Source of the DNA: an uncultured Spirochaetales bacterium
Lineage (GTDB): Bacteria; Spirochaetota; Spirochaetia; Sphaerochaetales; Sphaerochaetaceae
Length of the DNA stretch: 64,000 nt
Assembly (NCBI GenBank): GCA_944392695.1
Contig: CALXXN010000002.1
Location: forward strand, 182,593-246,592
Reading direction: 5' to 3'
Shown here: positions 61,286 to 64,000 of the stretch, in pieces
Layout of the letters: each line of letters starts with the position of its first letter
Position numbering within the stretch: the first letter of the stretch is position 1
The notes under the pieces: generated by a model
Databases searched by the model: none
What the model was told of the DNA's origin: nothing
Seen by the model: the letters and a program-made list of their open reading frames with translations, nothing else
Translations under genes and position numbers: made by a program

Positions 61286-62527
61286 TTAATAAGAGTACTT
61301 ATATTTTATAAGCTTCTTATACTTAGAAAAGCTCAGTTTCACCATTGATGCTAGGAAAAAGAATGGCCAGGAACTTTTTAAAATCCGTTTTATCACACCT
61401 GGATTCTCATATGGAATTTCGAGCAGCGCAGGACAGACCTCCTCCAAGACTCTTTTATGAATAACAGCTTTCTTTCTCTCCTTGCGACTCAAAGAAGCCC
61501 AAGTGTAGATGATGCGTCTTGAATTGAAAATGTTCAAACTCACGAGTCCAAGATTGCAATATATCATGTTTGTCTCATTCGCCCATCGACCAACCCTACT
61601 CTCTATAGCAAAGAGATCCATAACTGAGACTTTCTCCGCAGAAGAGTGCACATCGTCCATCCATTTCCGCAAATACTGTCTACACCTATTGTCAGTATTG
61701 TGTATCTTTGTCTGGAAATAGGAAGGACTTGCAAAATGTTCTGGAATGTCCTGGTGGAGCCCGCACTTACCAACTTGATCACAGATATCACCGGATATGA
61801 TTGCATAACCTTTGAAACGAGATTGGATAGTTTCCGCCAAAGAAAGCGTGACTTTAGGCCACAAACCTTCCTCGTAGATTTCATCAAATAGCTGACATTG
61901 TCCATCTGAAGGTACCACATCAGGAATTTGGCAATAAGCCAATTCTAGAGCAGAGGCTAGCTTAGGCGGAATTGAAAGATCTCCCTCATCTCCTTTATGC
62001 CATACATGCTTCATGGTGTAACACGGCACTTTCAACCCAGAACCATAAAGAAGACCCAACACAAGCCGACTGTCCTTGCCACCTGTCAATGGACAAGCGA
62101 GACTGTATTGAGAGGCATAGGCTTGCGCAAGACACTGACTACGTTCAATAGTCAGCGAAATAACATCATCAAGACTACTTCTCTCTTCAGATGTCCAGTT
62201 GCAAAAACGAACAATCTCCTGTCGTTTGACATCAAGATAGTGATTGGGAAGAAGTCTCTTCACTTCCTTGAAGAGCGTCACATCGCCAGGCATGGCTTGC
62301 TCCAAAGAACTACCTTTTCTTATTGCAAGAAGCTCTGGATTTATCAAATAGCCACAGCGCCTAGCGATTTCGAACTGGTTCGTCCCGCAAACAAGATTCC
62401 CATCCAGAAAGCTATAGAAGACAGGGATACTTCCTGAGGCATCACCCAAGATATACATATCATTATGCACTCTTAGGAATATACAGTACCGCCCCCCCCC
62501 AATCAACTTCCTTCGAAAGAAGCTCAT
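61286..62527 (-). CDS. Asparagine-synthase-like protein, C-terminal part
   Basis: Frame of 413 codons encoding the synthetase half, with the ATP-pyrophosphatase loop LTGGKDSRLVLG and a C-terminal helical region. Real coding starts only after the G9 tract at 62492-62500; the first 12 residues are an out-of-frame read of the N-terminal piece. Together with the frame at 62463-62747 it makes one protein of about 486 residues when the tract has 8 (or 11) G. Such enzymes amidate or modify uronic sugars in polysaccharide clusters. Currently interrupted. Confidence 0.78.
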   Translation of the reverse strand: MSFFRRKLIGGGRYCIFLRVHNDMYILGDASGSIPVFYSFLDGNLVCGTNQFEIARRCGYLINPELLAIRKGSSLEQAMPGDVTLFKEVKRLLPNHYLDVKRQEIVRFCNWTSEERSSLDDVISLTIERSQCLAQAYASQYSLACPLTGGKDSRLVLGLLYGSGLKVPCYTMKHVWHKGDEGDLSIPPKLASALELAYCQIPDVVPSDGQCQLFDEIYEEGLWPKVTLSLAETIQSRFKGYAIISGDICDQVGKCGLHQDIPEHFASPSYFQTKIHNTDNRCRQYLRKWMDDVHSSAEKVSVMDLFAIESRVGRWANETNMIYCNLGLVSLNIFNSRRIIYTWASLSRKERKKAVIHKRVLEEVCPALLEIPYENPGVIKRILKSSWPFFFLASMVKLSFSKYKKLIKYKYSY

Positions 62528-62747
62528 CTATGCTTTCACAAGGAAACCCATTTACAAGAGAGCCATTTAGAGTATCAACAGCAAGGCCATAGATGACAAG
62601 TTCCCCATCCTCATATCTCTCGTGGACAAGACGTGTGTTATCATCATGACTTATTTGGTAAGGACCAAAGCTCTCACCCACTATCCCCTCTCTCATCATT
62701 AAGAAATTGAACACAGCACTACTAAAAAAACCATCTTTGACTTCCAT
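62463..62747 (-). CDS. Asparagine-synthase-like protein, N-terminal part
   Basis: Frame of 94 codons with AGGTGGG upstream. It forms the start of a class II glutaminase-like domain but lacks the N-terminal catalytic cysteine (begins MEVKDGFFSSAVFN). After SKEVDWGG the G9 tract shifts it into a frame that stops 8 residues later; a one-base deletion in the tract would continue into RYCIFLRVHNDMYILGDASG of the downstream piece. So it is the 5' half of a split, probably phase-variable gene. Confidence 0.78.
   Translation of the reverse strand: MEVKDGFFSSAVFNFLMMREGIVGESFGPYQISHDDNTRLVHERYEDGELVIYGLAVDTLNGSLVNGFPCESIDELLSKEVDWGGAVLYIPKSA
62492..62500 (-). repeat. G9 tract splitting the asparagine-synthase-like gene
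   Basis: Nine G on the coding strand. In-frame joining of the two halves needs 8 or 11 G, so the sequenced state is off. Same length as the tract at 55668-55676, which is in the on state. Confidence 0.78.
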
Positions 62748-62758
62748 AAGCCCACCTT

Positions 62759-63880
62759 CTACTTATCTTCGATTCCGCCTACCGCACTGCAAAGCAAACA
62801 ATAAAAAGTTTCAACCACATTCTCTGCTTCAAATTTACGGCATCCAGTTATCGCATTTGCACTTAGTTCATCATATCTTTCAATAGCATCTAAGACTTTT
62901 ACTACAATGCTTTGCACATCATCGCATGGAACAGCAAATCCCACTTCTCCATTCGGAAATTGTCCATCAAACCCTTGCCCTTGAGTATAGATGATAGGAA
63001 GTCCTTGGGTCATAGCTTCTGCGTAAACCAATCCGAAAGTCTCATACCGTGACGCAAGTACAAATATGTCACACTGGCGATAGAGAACACAAAGATCTTC
63101 TTTGCACAAGGCTCCATGATATTTCACAAAAGGCTTGTCCTTGAATAACGCAAAATATCCAGTATCTTCAATCTTACCAGCAAGATGATATTCAACTTTG
63201 CACCCTCTACTGATAAGTAACTCGCAAGCCTTTGCAATCGTAGCTTGATTCTTGTTTTTAGAAACCTGTCCTGCAGTGACCAAGCGTATTGTACCATCTT
63301 TACTGCAAGTCCTTTTTCCGCAAGTATTGTCAAACCAATACTTGTTTATTCCATTTGGAACAATAACAGTTTTCTTCTCTACCTCTGAGCGTATCTTTGA
63401 AGAAACCTTCGATAAAATTTGCTCATTATACGACGGAGATAAGCAAATGATGGAAGAAGCGTTATACAAAATCCTATCCGCATAAGGTTTAAGATAAGGT
63501 TTCAGCCGATAGAAAGTGTTTATGTCCGTATTTCTTATCGAAACGATATAAGGAATACTATGCGCCTTCCACATCTTATATGCAACAGCACCATCAGAAA
63601 ACAAAGTATGCGCATGGATACAATTGACATCATCTATGATGTCTCTTCTTGCATTTAACGCATTAAAACACTTGTTGATTTTTCTGAAGAAAAAAAGCCT
63701 ATCAGCAGCATCCAAGATAGGGAAATCATATACTTCTAGTTGATTTTTCTCAAAAGTCACACCTTTTCTTGAAAATGCAACAAAGCAAGCTTCACCATGG
63801 TGAAGCTTTTCATACGTTTCATGCATATTCTGCCATAAGCTTGAGTTGTGATAATTGTTACTAATGTTAAGGATTCTCAA
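62759..63880 (-). CDS. Family 4 glycosyltransferase
   Basis: GT-B fold glycosyltransferase of 373 residues. NISNNYHNSS at the N-terminus, NGINKYWFD and LVTAGQVSKNKNQATI in the hinge, and the E-x7-E motif within SRYETFGLVYAEAM near residue 280. The start is TTG 63880 with GGAG upstream; no ATG fits. Lies just upstream of the asparagine-synthase-like gene. Confidence 0.88.
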   Translation of the reverse strand: MRILNISNNYHNSSLWQNMHETYEKLHHGEACFVAFSRKGVTFEKNQLEVYDFPILDAADRLFFFRKINKCFNALNARRDIIDDVNCIHAHTLFSDGAVAYKMWKAHSIPYIVSIRNTDINTFYRLKPYLKPYADRILYNASSIICLSPSYNEQILSKVSSKIRSEVEKKTVIVPNGINKYWFDNTCGKRTCSKDGTIRLVTAGQVSKNKNQATIAKACELLISRGCKVEYHLAGKIEDTGYFALFKDKPFVKYHGALCKEDLCVLYRQCDIFVLASRYETFGLVYAEAMTQGLPIIYTQGQGFDGQFPNGEVGFAVPCDDVQSIVVKVLDAIERYDELSANAITGCRKFEAENVVETFYCLLCSAVGGIEDK

Positions 63881-63919
63881 TTACCCATCTCCATATTAAT
63901 CAAATCTTCTTGATATACA

Positions 63920-64000
63920 TCACAGGACCTCGATGTTGTCACGGCACTTGACGTCCTTCATGACATTCTTCGTGTCGAAGATCGCCTTCGCATGCTTCTG
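63920..64000 (-). CDS. Nucleotide-sugar dehydrogenase, C-terminal end only
   Basis: Twenty-six codons at the right edge end KHAKAIFDTKNVMKDVKCRD then NIEVL. The AIFDTKNVM pattern fits the C-terminal domain of UDP-glucose or UDP-N-acetyl sugar 6-dehydrogenases. The gene starts outside the window. It would supply a uronic acid donor for this cluster. Confidence 0.55.
   Translation of the reverse strand, partial: QKHAKAIFDTKNVMKDVKCRDNIEVL

Noticed and set aside
1..64000. CRISPR array, tRNA or rRNA genes
   Set aside because: No regularly spaced short repeats beyond the 33-bp set at 19048 and no cloverleaf or rRNA-like sequence noticed.

Overview
The window (64 kb, moderate GC, no rRNA, tRNA or CRISPR array seen) looks like a chromosomal segment of a saccharolytic spirochaete, probably a Sphaerochaeta/Treponema relative. 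The reasons are the solute-binding proteins whose leaders end in FANGSTE or FAGGSQE, the paired Wzi-like outer-membrane barrels, and poly-G tracts of the kind used for phase variation in treponemes. The genus is inference; no marker gene is present.

Layout. 0-4.2 kb: end of a surface-glycan cluster (two GT2 glycosyltransferases, LicD, Wzx flippase). 4.2-10.4 kb: an RND/MMPL exporter and two beta-barrel proteins. 10.7-19.0 kb: a LacI-controlled operon (lacI, solute-binding protein, two permeases, GH30, GH5_9-like) followed by a GH2 gene, plausibly for beta-glucan use. 19.0-25.9 kb: accessory DNA with 33-bp tandem repeats, a decayed AAA-ATPase/DUF4276 pair, a DprA-like plus phosphoribosyltransferase pair, and small HTH-like and membrane genes. 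25.9-33.9 kb: a second LacI-controlled sugar operon (solute-binding protein, permeases, GH5-like, AraD, RpiB, sulfatase). 34.2-37.0 kb: a large DUF4062-type protein. 37.3-45.6 kb: a third ABC sugar operon (LplB/YtcP type, solute-binding protein, alpha/alpha-toroid enzyme, YesN/YesM two-component system). 45.6-54.5 kb: a defence-type island with RloB/RloA (AbiL-like), a duplicated HTH gene, a two-reverse-transcriptase DRT3-type system, and a DUF2589 / secreted protein / CdtB-like nuclease operon. 54.6-64 kb: an AT-rich surface-polysaccharide cluster (acyltransferase, Wzx, Wzy, GT2, GT4, asparagine-synthase-like enzyme, nucleotide-sugar dehydrogenase end) with an IS110 remnant and two G9 tracts.

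The most notable object is the DRT3-type module at 48.9-52.5 kb. It has two overlapping reverse transcriptases, each with a YVDD motif. Immediately after the second stop codon lies a candidate non-coding RNA closed by a perfect 12-bp stem, with a (CA)5 tract in an internal hairpin loop. That tract has the shape expected of a template for alternating GT DNA. The module sits directly beside a truncated copy of a DUF2589 gene, so it may have been inserted into a tandem DUF2589 array.

Other notable signals are two copies, 22.7 kb apart, of an HTH-like gene with a conserved upstream hairpin; a gene currently split by a G9 tract (an off phase); identical 16-bp palindromic operators at both ends of a lacI gene; and several starts consistent with leaderless transcripts.
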